The notes under the pieces are model-generated. The model ran no database searches and had not been told where the DNA came from. It saw only the letters and a program-made list of their open reading frames with translations. 49,102 nucleotides of DNA from CAZWRK01 sp964635875 (GTDB taxonomy: Bacteria > Pseudomonadota > Gammaproteobacteria > Burkholderiales > Aquaspirillaceae). The DNA lies in contig CAZWRK010000013.1 of the NCBI GenBank assembly GCA_964635875.1, positions 1 to 49,102 on the forward strand. Direction: 5' to 3'. The position numbers were made by a program, and so were the translations under genes. Positions 1 to 7,283 of this stretch are shown piece after piece (the first letter of the stretch is position 1; each line of letters begins with the position of its first letter).

Positions 1-16
1 GCAGCGCAGCTGACGG

Positions 17-57
17 GGTGGTGATTTTCAGGGTTTAAAACCCCAAAACGCACCACC
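17..57. repeat. imperfect hairpin downstream of the flavodoxin gene
   Basis: Outer arms GGTGGTG (17-23) and CACCACC (51-57) enclose pairing TTTT (25-28) with AAAA (45-48) and a central GGGTTT/AAACCC. It sits just past the stop of the leftward flavodoxin gene. No T-run follows on that strand, so it may protect or end the mRNA, but it is not a textbook intrinsic terminator. Confidence 0.4.
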
Positions 58-67
58 ACACCGCTCA

Positions 68-625
68 TCAAGCAGTTTTCAGACGCGCTGCGATGCTGGC
101 GACGCGTGCGCCGTATTGAACTGCTGTGTCCAAATCGCCCGAAGGCACTTCGTCGACGCTGGCATCAGAAGGCGAGCGCACCAACAAACCAACGGAGCCG
201 CCCAAATGGTTGATATCGGCGTGCGTGCTTTCTTTTTTATTGGCAGGCAGCAGGCCCAAGCTCACCCACAATCCACCGTGTTGTGAGGCCAAGGTTTGCA
301 AGAACATCAGTGTTGCACCCTTGTCGCCCACGGGGCTGGCGCTGTTGGTAAAGCCGCCGAAAACTTTGTCTTGCCAGCCGCGCGAGTACCAAATTTTGGA
401 CGAGGCATCGGCAAATTTTTTGAACTGCCAACTGGTGCCGCCCATGTAAGTCGGTGAGCCAAAAATGATCGCATCGGCTGCGTTCAGAGCGTTCCAACCC
501 TCTTCAGACAAGTTGCCTTCCGCATCAATCGCCAACGCTGTGCCTTGCGCGCCTTCTGCAACTTTTTGGGCGATTTTTTCGGTATGACCGTAACCAGAGT
601 GATACACCACAACAACGTTTGCCAT
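68..625 (-). CDS. flavodoxin/NADPH-dependent FMN reductase family protein (WrbA-like)
   Basis: This 185-residue protein has a flavodoxin fold. A phosphate-binding loop near residues 7-15 (YHSGYGHTEK) would bind FMN, SPTYMGGTSWQFKKF near residues 57-71 forms the second flavin loop, and ASQHGGLW near residues 113-120 the third. WrbA-type members reduce quinones with NAD(P)H in the cytoplasm, and the length is close to theirs, but the exact substrate cannot be told from sequence. The ATG at 625 is preceded by AAAGGA. The gene is divergent from an HxlR regulator, a pairing typical of quinone/aldehyde-stress oxidoreductases, which suggests that the regulator controls it. Confidence 0.85.
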   Translation of the reverse strand: MANVVVVYHSGYGHTEKIAQKVAEGAQGTALAIDAEGNLSEEGWNALNAADAIIFGSPTYMGGTSWQFKKFADASSKIWYSRGWQDKVFGGFTNSASPVGDKGATLMFLQTLASQHGGLWVSLGLLPANKKESTHADINHLGGSVGLLVRSPSDASVDEVPSGDLDTAVQYGARVASIAARLKTA

Positions 626-694
626 GTTGAAAATTCCTTTGTGAATTGTCGATCAAAAACAGATGAAGCACACTGGCGGCCAGAATAACGCCTA

Positions 695-713
695 TACTTT
701 CTTTTGGTAAGTA
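695..713. promoter_or_regulatory. candidate HxlR operator, inverted repeat TACTT-N9-AAGTA
   Basis: TACTT at 695-699 and AAGTA at 709-713 form a perfect 5-bp inverted repeat with a 9-nt spacer, in the intergenic region between the flavodoxin gene and the HxlR gene. HxlR-family proteins such as YodB are known to bind TACT...AGTA type dyads. Assigning this site to the adjacent regulator is inference. Confidence 0.45.
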
Positions 714-733
714 CGTACAAAAAGGTAAGTGTG

Positions 734-1144
734 ATGTTGGGTTCAGGATCTCAAAAAGGCGCTGTTTTTTCTATTCATTGTCCATCGCGCAAGGTGCTTA
801 AGCACGTCACCAGCCAATGGGGGGTTTTAGTGCTGTGTGCGCTGTTGACGGGCACGCATCGCTTTAGCCAACTGCGTCGAAAAATCGAAGGCATCAGCGA
901 AAAAATGCTGACGCAAACCCTAAAAACATTTGAGGAAGATGGTCTGTTGTTGCGCGTCAGCTACCCCGTCATCCCGCCGCATGTTGAATACACACTCACC
1001 CCCGCCGGATTAGAAGTCGCTACGCGCATTCAGGCGTTGACGCTATGGATTGAAGACAATTGGGCGATGCTATTAAAGCCCACCGAAGAAGGGGACGCCC
1101 GTGCCGCGCTGCAAGGCTGTGAAGCGCGAATCCACACGCCCTGA
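734..1144 (+). CDS. HxlR-family winged-helix transcriptional regulator
   Basis: The 136-residue protein carries an HxlR winged helix: CPSRKVLKHVTSQWGVLVLCALLTGTHRFSQL includes the N-terminal Cys that many redox-sensing HxlR proteins use, followed by the recognition segment SEKMLTQTLKTFEEDGLL and the wing PHVEYTLTPAGLE. I chose ATG 734 because AAAGGT lies 7-11 nt upstream; GTG 731 and TTG 704 are in-frame alternatives, and TTG 704 would place the start inside the operator dyad. It is transcribed away from the flavodoxin gene and probably represses it and itself. The single early Cys suggests thiol-based sensing of quinones or electrophiles, which is inference. Confidence 0.88.
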   Translation: MLGSGSQKGAVFSIHCPSRKVLKHVTSQWGVLVLCALLTGTHRFSQLRRKIEGISEKMLTQTLKTFEEDGLLLRVSYPVIPPHVEYTLTPAGLEVATRIQALTLWIEDNWAMLLKPTEEGDARAALQGCEARIHTP

Positions 1145-1231
1145 ATTGTGGTGCCGCCGAAAAATCAAACGAAAAATCACGATGCCATTTGTTAAAATTG
1201 GTTCTTTTGCTGAACTCACTAAGGATTTCCC

Positions 1232-1459
1232 ATGCCCATGATTAAAATCGACAACGTCGACTACGACACCGAAAAATTCAGCCCCGAAGCCAAAGCGCAG
1301 CTGGAAATGTTGATGGTCACCGAGAACAAAATCCGCCAATTGCAACAAGACGTGCTGATTGCCCAAACTGCGTACAACGCCTACGCCGCCGCGCTCAAAG
1401 CCGCCTTGCCTTCTCCGCTCGAACAGCTGCAAGGCAGCGGCGACACGATTAAGTTTTAA
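1232..1459 (+). CDS. small DUF6447-like protein
   Basis: The 75-residue acidic protein begins with a short beta segment (IKIDNVDYDTEKFSPEAKAQ) and continues as one amphipathic helix rich in Gln, Leu and Ala. It resembles small proteins grouped as DUF6447; this is recognition from memory and the function is unknown. ATG 1232 has AAGGA six nt upstream; ATG 1238 is an alternative. It is a single-gene unit closed by a strong terminator directly after its stop. The predicted shape (short strand plus coiled-coil-like helix) suggests an oligomeric or partner-binding role, but nothing around it indicates one. Confidence 0.7.
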   Translation: MPMIKIDNVDYDTEKFSPEAKAQLEMLMVTENKIRQLQQDVLIAQTAYNAYAAALKAALPSPLEQLQGSGDTIKF

Positions 1460-1477
1460 TCCGTCCGCCACACAAAC

Positions 1478-1514
1478 AAAACGCGCCCACCTCTGAAGGT
1501 GTAGCGCGTTTTTT
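1478..1514. terminator. bidirectional intrinsic terminator
   Basis: AAAACGCGC (1478-1486) pairs with GCGCGTTTT (1504-1512), and CACCT (1488-1492) with AGGTG (1497-1501). A T-run follows on the + strand and an A-run precedes, so it can serve both the small gene at 1232 and the leftward livF operon. Confidence 0.85.
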
Positions 1515-1532
1515 GTGGGGATCGCGTGGCGA

Positions 1533-2294
1533 TTAAGTGGTCAACATTTGTTGATGCGAGCCGCCCAAACCCAGATACGCTTCAATCACGCGCGGATCAT
1601 CGGCCAATTCACTCGCGGGGCCTTCCATACACACTTGGCCGGTTTCCAGCACATAGGCGTAATCCGCGACTTGCAAGGCAGCGCGGGCGTTTTGTTCGAC
1701 CAACAAAATCGACACCCCGCGGCGGCGCAGTTCGGTGATGATCCGAAAAATATCGCGGACAATCAGCGGCGCTAAACCGAGCGACGGTTCATCCAGCATC
1801 AGCAATTTCGGCTTACCCATCAGCGCCCGCCCGACCGCCAACATTTGCCGTTCGCCGCCCGACATCGTACCGGCGGCTTGTTTGCGACGTTCTTTTAGGC
1901 GCGGGAATAGGTCATAGACTTCTTCCATCGTCTGTGCCGCATCGCGAAAGCCCATGCGATGGCGCTGAAACGCACCCAAGATCAAATTATCTTCGACGCT
2001 CATTTCCGCAAACAGCTCGCGCTTTTCGGGGACGAGGCTCAGGCCGCGCGCGACCATTTTTTCGACTTCGGGAACCTGCTCGACCGTGCCATCAAAATGC
2101 ATGTCGCCGTGCAGCGGCGGCAAGACCCCCATAATCGCTGAGAGCATCGTCGTTTTGCCCGCACCATTCGGGCCGATCACGGTGACAATTTGCCCTTCGC
2201 CGACGGTCAAACTGGCATTGCTCAGGGCCTCGACCTTGCCATAGGCGACCGACAAATTGCGCACTTCGAGCACGTTATTTTGGGTGTGGTTCAT
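1533..2294 (-). CDS. livF: branched-chain amino acid/aromatic acid-type ABC transporter ATPase, LivF family
   Basis: The 253-residue cytoplasmic ATPase has Walker A GPNGAGKTT (near residue 40), ABC signature MSGGERQML and Walker B LLMLDEPSLGLAP, which match the LivF subfamily. It would pair with the LivG half of the preceding fused protein to power import. Its ATG overlaps the stop of that gene (ATGA), so translation is coupled. It is the last gene of the leftward paaN-paaY-livK-livH-livMG-livF run. The substrate is not readable from the ATPase; the phenylacetate context favours an aromatic acid over leucine, which is inference. Confidence 0.92.
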   Translation of the reverse strand: MNHTQNNVLEVRNLSVAYGKVEALSNASLTVGEGQIVTVIGPNGAGKTTMLSAIMGVLPPLHGDMHFDGTVEQVPEVEKMVARGLSLVPEKRELFAEMSVEDNLILGAFQRHRMGFRDAAQTMEEVYDLFPRLKERRKQAAGTMSGGERQMLAVGRALMGKPKLLMLDEPSLGLAPLIVRDIFRIITELRRRGVSILLVEQNARAALQVADYAYVLETGQVCMEGPASELADDPRVIEAYLGLGGSHQQMLTT

Positions 2295-4093
2295 GCGTCT
2301 ACGCCTCCCAGATAGGCTTCGAGAACAGCCGGATTGGTTTGAATTTCTTCGGGCAGACCTTCGGCAATTTTTTCGCCAAACTCCATCACGACCACCCGAT
2401 CGACCAAGCCCATCACAAAATCCATATCATGCTCGACCAGCAAAATCGCCATGCCTTCGGATTTCAAGCGCTTCAGCAAATCGCCCAAGGCTTGTTTTTC
2501 TTTGAGGCGCAAACCGGCGGCCGGTTCATCCAACAGCAGCAAGCTCGGGTCAGAACACAGGGCGCGGGCGATTTCTAAAATCCGCTGTTGGCCCAAGGCC
2601 AAAGAACCGGCTTCTTCGTGCAAAAAGTCGCCCAAGCCAACCCGCTCAATCTGGCGTGCGGCTTCGGCCAAAATCCGTGCTTCTTCGGCGCGGTCGAGTC
2701 GCCATGCCGAGCTGAATACGCCTTGTTCCCCGCGTAAATGCGCGCCAATCGCCACGTTTTCGAGCACGCTCATGGTCGGCAGTAATTTCACATGCTGAAA
2801 GGTGCGGCTCATGCCCATCCGCGCAATTTCGCGCGAATCATGACCGGCAATCGGCTTGCCCAAGAACAGCACCTCGCCCGAGGTCGGGGTATCGACACCA
2901 GAAATCTGGTTAAACATCGTGCTTTTACCCGCCCCGTTCGGGCCGATCAAAGCCAAAATTTCACCGGCGTGGACGTGCAAACTCATATTATTGTTGGCGA
3001 CCAAGCCCCCGAATTTACGGGTAACGTTTTTCGCTTCCAAAATCATTTGCCCTTGGGTCGGTGGTGGTTTGTGGGCGAGCGGTTCGGCGTTCAAATTGAC
3101 GGCCTTGTTCTCGCGGCGCGTCGGGATCAAACGGGTCAACAGCGGCCACAGTCCGTTGCGGCTGCGCTGCAAGATGATGACCATCAAAATCCCAAACACG
3201 ATCACTTCAAAGTTGCCGTTTTCGCCCAAAATGCTCGGCAAAATGTTTTGCAACCACTGCTTCAGAATCGTCAGTGCGCCCGCGCCGAGCAGCGCGCCCC
3301 ACACATTTGCCGCACCGCCAATCACCGCCATAAACAGATATTCAATGCCCATGTGCAGACCAAACGGGGTTGGGTTCACAAAGCGTTGCATATGCGCATA
3401 GAGCCAGCCCGAGGCGCAAGCGTGCAGGGCGGCGATCACAAAAATCACCATCCGCGAACGGGCGGTATTCACCCCCATCGCTTCGGCCATCACCATGCCG
3501 CCTTTGAGCGCACGAATGGCGCGACCTTCGCGAGAGTCGAGCAGGTTTTGCGTGGTCAGAATCGCGCACAGCAAAAACGCCCAAATCAAATAGAACATTT
3601 CTTGGCCGTCATCCAGCACCCAACTGCCAATCGAAATCGGCGCGATGCCGCTCATGCCGGTGTGGCCGCCCAAAAATTCGAGGGTGCCGAACAAGAAATA
3701 CAGCGAAATACCCCAAGCAATCGTACCCAGCGGCAAGTAATGTCCCGACAGCCGCAGACTGAGCGAACCTAGCACAATCGCGACGGTGGCGGTCAGTACC
3801 ATGCCAACGACTAAACCGAGCCACGGCGATTGCCCCGCCCACGCCAGCCATGCGGGGAGGTCGGTTGCGGTACTGAGGACGCCGGTGGTGTATGCGCCTA
3901 AACCGACAAACGCCGCTTGGCCGAAGCTGGTCAAACCGCCGACGCCGGTCAGCAACACCAAGCCCAACGCAGCGAGGGCATACAGGCCGATATAGTTCAG
4001 CAGCGTCAGATAAAACGAAGGTAAAAGGATCGGGCTAATGGCCAAAATCGCCAAAAATACCCCGAGCACAAGGCGTGAGGATGGGGGATTCAT
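2291..4093 (-). CDS. fused ABC permease-ATPase, LivM-LivG
   Basis: This 600-residue protein joins two transporter subunits. Residues 1 to about 310 are a polytopic LivM-type permease (LVLLTGVGGLTSFGQAAFVGLGAY, LRLSGHYLPLGTIAWG). After a Pro-rich linker, residues from about 345 are a LivG ATPase with GPNGAGKSTMFN, Walker B LLLLDEPAAG and signature LALGQQR, where LivG usually has LSYGQQ. I chose ATG 4093 because it overlaps the livH stop (ATGA) and has GGAGGAAG just upstream; an in-frame start at 4132 would lie inside livH. The fusion fixes one permease to one ATPase. Fused LivM-LivG proteins are known in betaproteobacteria. Confidence 0.9.
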   Translation of the reverse strand: MNPPSSRLVLGVFLAILAISPILLPSFYLTLLNYIGLYALAALGLVLLTGVGGLTSFGQAAFVGLGAYTTGVLSTATDLPAWLAWAGQSPWLGLVVGMVLTATVAIVLGSLSLRLSGHYLPLGTIAWGISLYFLFGTLEFLGGHTGMSGIAPISIGSWVLDDGQEMFYLIWAFLLCAILTTQNLLDSREGRAIRALKGGMVMAEAMGVNTARSRMVIFVIAALHACASGWLYAHMQRFVNPTPFGLHMGIEYLFMAVIGGAANVWGALLGAGALTILKQWLQNILPSILGENGNFEVIVFGILMVIILQRSRNGLWPLLTRLIPTRRENKAVNLNAEPLAHKPPPTQGQMILEAKNVTRKFGGLVANNNMSLHVHAGEILALIGPNGAGKSTMFNQISGVDTPTSGEVLFLGKPIAGHDSREIARMGMSRTFQHVKLLPTMSVLENVAIGAHLRGEQGVFSSAWRLDRAEEARILAEAARQIERVGLGDFLHEEAGSLALGQQRILEIARALCSDPSLLLLDEPAAGLRLKEKQALGDLLKRLKSEGMAILLVEHDMDFVMGLVDRVVVMEFGEKIAEGLPEEIQTNPAVLEAYLGGVDA

Positions 4094-5127
4094 TCTTCTT
4101 CCTCCATGTGGTGGCTTTTCAGCGAGCGCCACAATAGAACCGGGATAATCAAGGTAAAGACAATGACTTCTTTGTAAGCACTGGCCCAGAACGACGAAAA
4201 CGCTTCCAGCAAGCCCACCACCAGCGCGCCAGCCGCCGCAATCGGGTAGCTTGCCAAGCCGCCAATAATCGCGCCCACAAAGCCTTTCAGCGCAATCAAG
4301 AAGCCGGTGTCGTAGTAAATGGTGGTGATCGGGGCAATCAAGATTCCCGACAGTGCGCCAATCAAGGCCGCAAGGGAAAAGGTCAGGCGACCGGCCAAGA
4401 CTGGCGAAATCCCCATCAATCGTGCGCCGACGCGATTAAACGCGGTTGCTTTCAGGGCTTTGCCGTAGAGACTGCGTTCAAAGAACAGGTACAAACCGGC
4501 AATCAGTCCAAACGACGCAAAAATCACCCACAGGCTTTGGCCGGTGATTTGCAGCATGCCGAGTTCAAAACGGGCATCGCTAAAGGCCGGTGTGCGTTGG
4601 CCTTCTGCGCCGAAGAACAGCAGCCCCAAACCCGCCATCGCCACATGCACCGCCACCGACGTAATCAGCAGAATCAACACCGGTGCCGAGGCAATCGGCT
4701 GATACACCAAGCGATACATCAGCGGCCCCATTGGCACAATAATCGTCAGCGCCAACACAATCTGCGCCAGCATCGGCAGGGTTTGCAGCGGCAAGGTTTC
4801 CAGCGCGAGCAACAAGGTCACGGGATAGCCGACATTCCACGCCAGAATTTTGAAAAAAGTGCGGGTGCGTTTGCGCTTGAGCGCGTCAAAGCCGTCGAGT
4901 GCCGCGGTCAGTGCGCCCATCGCGACCAACAGCCAAATCGTCGCAGGCAGAGTGCCGGTTTGAATCATGGCCAGCGTCAATGCGCCATAGGCCACGAATT
5001 CACCTTGGGGGATAAAAATCACGCGGGTCACTGCAAAAACCAGCACCAAGGCCAGCGACAGCAGTGCATAAATGGCGCCCGTCGTAATGCCATCCTGCGC
5101 TAGAAACAGTGCTATCTGTAAATCCAT
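4090..5127 (-). CDS. livH: ABC transporter inner-membrane permease, LivH family
   Basis: The 345-residue integral membrane protein starts with the typical LivH helix (DGITTGAIYALLSLALVLVFAVTRVIFIPQGEF) and ends with the conserved cytoplasmic coupling loop and helices (GKALKATAFNRVGARLMGISP, GFVGAIIGGLASYPIAAAGALVVGLLEA). It is about 35 residues longer than E. coli LivH, with the extra length near residues 75-110 as a charged cytoplasmic loop (ALDGFDALKRKRTRTF). It forms the membrane channel with the LivM half of the next gene, whose start codon overlaps its stop. Confidence 0.9.
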   Translation of the reverse strand: MDLQIALFLAQDGITTGAIYALLSLALVLVFAVTRVIFIPQGEFVAYGALTLAMIQTGTLPATIWLLVAMGALTAALDGFDALKRKRTRTFFKILAWNVGYPVTLLLALETLPLQTLPMLAQIVLALTIIVPMGPLMYRLVYQPIASAPVLILLITSVAVHVAMAGLGLLFFGAEGQRTPAFSDARFELGMLQITGQSLWVIFASFGLIAGLYLFFERSLYGKALKATAFNRVGARLMGISPVLAGRLTFSLAALIGALSGILIAPITTIYYDTGFLIALKGFVGAIIGGLASYPIAAAGALVVGLLEAFSSFWASAYKEVIVFTLIIPVLLWRSLKSHHMEEEE

Positions 5128-5214
5128 GACAAGCCTCTCGCCTCACGTTCTCCACAACCGGCAGAACATGATGCTTCCTCGTAATTGAATTGATATCGAC
5201 TGGAGTGGACAAAG

Positions 5215-5247
5215 AAGGGGAATACGCGAATGCCCATTCCCCTTTTT
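5215..5247. repeat. intercistronic hairpin between livK and livH
   Basis: AAGGGGAAT (5215-5223) and ATTCCCCTT (5236-5244) form a perfect 9-bp stem with a 12-nt loop, just past the livK stop. Hairpins at this position in importer operons commonly stabilise the binding-protein mRNA or attenuate readthrough, so that the binding protein is made in excess. On the leftward strand the stem is followed by CTTTG, a poor T-run. Confidence 0.6.
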
Positions 5248-5269
5248 CATCACCGCTCAAACAGCGGGA

Positions 5270-6418
5270 TTACTTCGCCAAAATCCATTTGCCATTGGTG
5301 ATTTGCACCATCACCCGTGAGCGCTCGTCGAGGCCGAGGTGATTGGTTGGGCTCATATTGAAGACCCCATGCGCACCGGCCAGTTCTTTCACGCCTTCGA
5401 GGGCATCGCGCAGGGCAGAACGGAATTCAGGCGTCCCCGGTTTGGCGGCTTTCAGCGCATTCGGAATGGCGGCGTTCATCAGCTGACCGGCATCCCACGC
5501 ATACGCGCCAAACAACGACACGCTGCCTTTACCGTGGGCGGCTTCGTATTTATTGATATAGGTTTGGGCGGAGGCTTTGACGGCGTGTTTGGCCGGAAGC
5601 TGATCGGCGACCAATACGGGGCCGACTGGTACAAAGGTGCCTTCACAGTCCTTGCCACAGACGCGCAAGAAATCGTTATTCGCAACACCGTGGGTTTGGT
5701 ACATCTTGCCCGCATAGCCGCGTTCTTTGAGGGTCTTTTGCGGCAGTGCTGCAGGCGTGCCCGAACCGGCAATCAACACTGCATCAGGCCGCGCTGACAT
5801 CACTTTCAAGGCTTGGCCGGTGACGGACGTATCGTTTTTGTTAAAGCGCTCAGTGGCAACGATTTGGATTTTTTGCTTTTCGGCGGCGAGTTTGAACTGT
5901 TCTAACCAGCCATCGCCATAGGCATCGGCAAAGCCGATAAAGCCAACCGTTTTGACGCCAGATTTTTTCATGTGCTCGACAATGGCCGAAGTCATTTGCA
6001 CATCGTTTTGCGGGGTTTTAAACACCCACTTTTTCTTGGCATCCATCGGCTCGACAATGTGTGCGCCCGCCGCCATCGAAATCATCGGCACTTTCGCTTC
6101 GGCAGCGACATCAATCATGGCGAGTGAGTTCGGGGTGGTGGTCGAACCCAGCACGATATCGACTTTTTCTTCGGAGACCAGTTTGCGGATATTTTTCACG
6201 GCCGAGGTGGTGTCGGTCGCGTCATCCAGCACGATGTAATTGATCTTTTGGCCGCCGATGGTGGTCGGCAGCAGTGCAATCGTGTTTTTCTCGGGAATGC
6301 CCAGCGATGCGGCAGGGCCGGTGGCGGAAACGGTCACGCCAACATTGATATCGGCCAAGGCATACGTTGAAGCGAGCATGAGACCAAGGGGGATGAGTCC
6401 GGTTTTTTTGACTTGCAT
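5270..6418 (-). CDS. periplasmic substrate-binding protein, LivK type
   Basis: The 382-residue type I periplasmic binding protein has a signal peptide (MQVKKTGLIPLGLMLASTYALA) with likely cleavage after Ala22, and the mature part begins DINVGVTVSATGPAASLGIPEKN. It would capture the ligand and deliver it to LivH/LivM. ATG 6418 is preceded by AGGAGA; the open frame continues upstream to 6547, but that part has no signal-peptide logic. About 200 nt separate it from paaY, enough for its own promoter, though I see no strong one. Its location beside paaY and paaN suggests a phenylacetate-like or other aromatic ligand; sequence alone does not establish this. Confidence 0.9.
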   Translation of the reverse strand: MQVKKTGLIPLGLMLASTYALADINVGVTVSATGPAASLGIPEKNTIALLPTTIGGQKINYIVLDDATDTTSAVKNIRKLVSEEKVDIVLGSTTTPNSLAMIDVAAEAKVPMISMAAGAHIVEPMDAKKKWVFKTPQNDVQMTSAIVEHMKKSGVKTVGFIGFADAYGDGWLEQFKLAAEKQKIQIVATERFNKNDTSVTGQALKVMSARPDAVLIAGSGTPAALPQKTLKERGYAGKMYQTHGVANNDFLRVCGKDCEGTFVPVGPVLVADQLPAKHAVKASAQTYINKYEAAHGKGSVSLFGAYAWDAGQLMNAAIPNALKAAKPGTPEFRSALRDALEGVKELAGAHGVFNMSPTNHLGLDERSRVMVQITNGKWILAK

Positions 6419-6616
6419 GATGTCTCCTAAATCCTGTGGATTTTTTGATTTCTCACCCGAAAAGGGCGCGAGGGGGTGGCATCGGCGCTGGGGAGGTGAA
6501 CCCTCATTGTTTTGATTCAGCGCCGTATCCACCCACCGAGAAACCAAACCTATTTCTTGTTTTTAACGGTCAGGCAAAAAGCGTTGCGGGTGCGATGAGT
6601 CGGGTGCAGCGGCTCC

Positions 6617-7216
6617 TTATTCGTAGGGGGTGGCAGGTTGATCAAAAACCGATAAATCGAGTGTCGGGCGATTGGGTTCGAGGGCGCTCAAAGGCACCGC
6701 AGGGACTAAACCGCGACGGCAGCGCTCGGCCAAATGGTGATAGGCGCGGGTGCCGCGTTGTTTGTGGGCAATGTCCGCATCGGTCAGGGTGCGCACCGCT
6801 TTGGCCGGTAGACCAAGCAACAGCTGGCGTGCGGGTGTGACCATGCCGACCGGCACAAATGCCATCGCGCCGACAATGCTTTGCGTCCCGATGCGTGCCT
6901 TGTCCATTACCACCGCGTTCATGCCGATCAAGACATCGGCTTCGAGGTGGCAGGCGTGCAAAATTGCGCCATGCCCAACGTGGCCATTGGCCTCGACAGT
7001 CAAGGGTTCATTGACGCCGCTATGCAAGACACAGTTGTCTTGAATATTGCTGCCACGGGCAATTCGGATCGGGCCAAAATCGCCGCGCAACACCGCGCCG
7101 GGGCCGATATAACAACCGGCCTCAATCACCACATCACCAATCAACGTCGCGCTGGGATGAACAAACGCCTCGGGGCTGACTACGGGGGTCACACCATCAA
7201 TCGCAAAGCACTGCAT
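6617..7216 (-). CDS. paaY: PaaY, hexapeptide-repeat gamma-carbonic-anhydrase-like thioesterase
   Basis: The 199-residue protein is a left-handed beta-helix trimer subunit with hexapeptide repeats such as VIEAGCYIGPGAVLRGDFGPIRI, SNIQDNCVLHS, NGHVGHGAILHACHLEADVLIGMNAVV and ARIGTQSIVGAMAFV. His residues in HVGHGAILHACHL match the metal-binding set of gamma-carbonic anhydrases. PaaY hydrolyses dead-end CoA adducts formed from phenylacetate ring-opening intermediates and so frees CoA. ATG 7216 follows GAGAGA; a TTG at 7237 is an alternative. It lies 67 nt downstream of paaN and in the same direction. Confidence 0.9.
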   Translation of the reverse strand: MQCFAIDGVTPVVSPEAFVHPSATLIGDVVIEAGCYIGPGAVLRGDFGPIRIARGSNIQDNCVLHSGVNEPLTVEANGHVGHGAILHACHLEADVLIGMNAVVMDKARIGTQSIVGAMAFVPVGMVTPARQLLLGLPAKAVRTLTDADIAHKQRGTRAYHHLAERCRRGLVPAVPLSALEPNRPTLDLSVFDQPATPYE

Positions 7217-7283
7217 CGCATCTCTCTTTCGAATCAACAGAAAAACGCCATCCTAGCGCAGGCGCACACGGATGGCGGAGGGA

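Noticed and set aside
2792..3772. 326-residue open frame opposite livMG
   Set aside because: Antisense shadow of a GC-biased gene; His/Gln/Arg-rich and without motifs.
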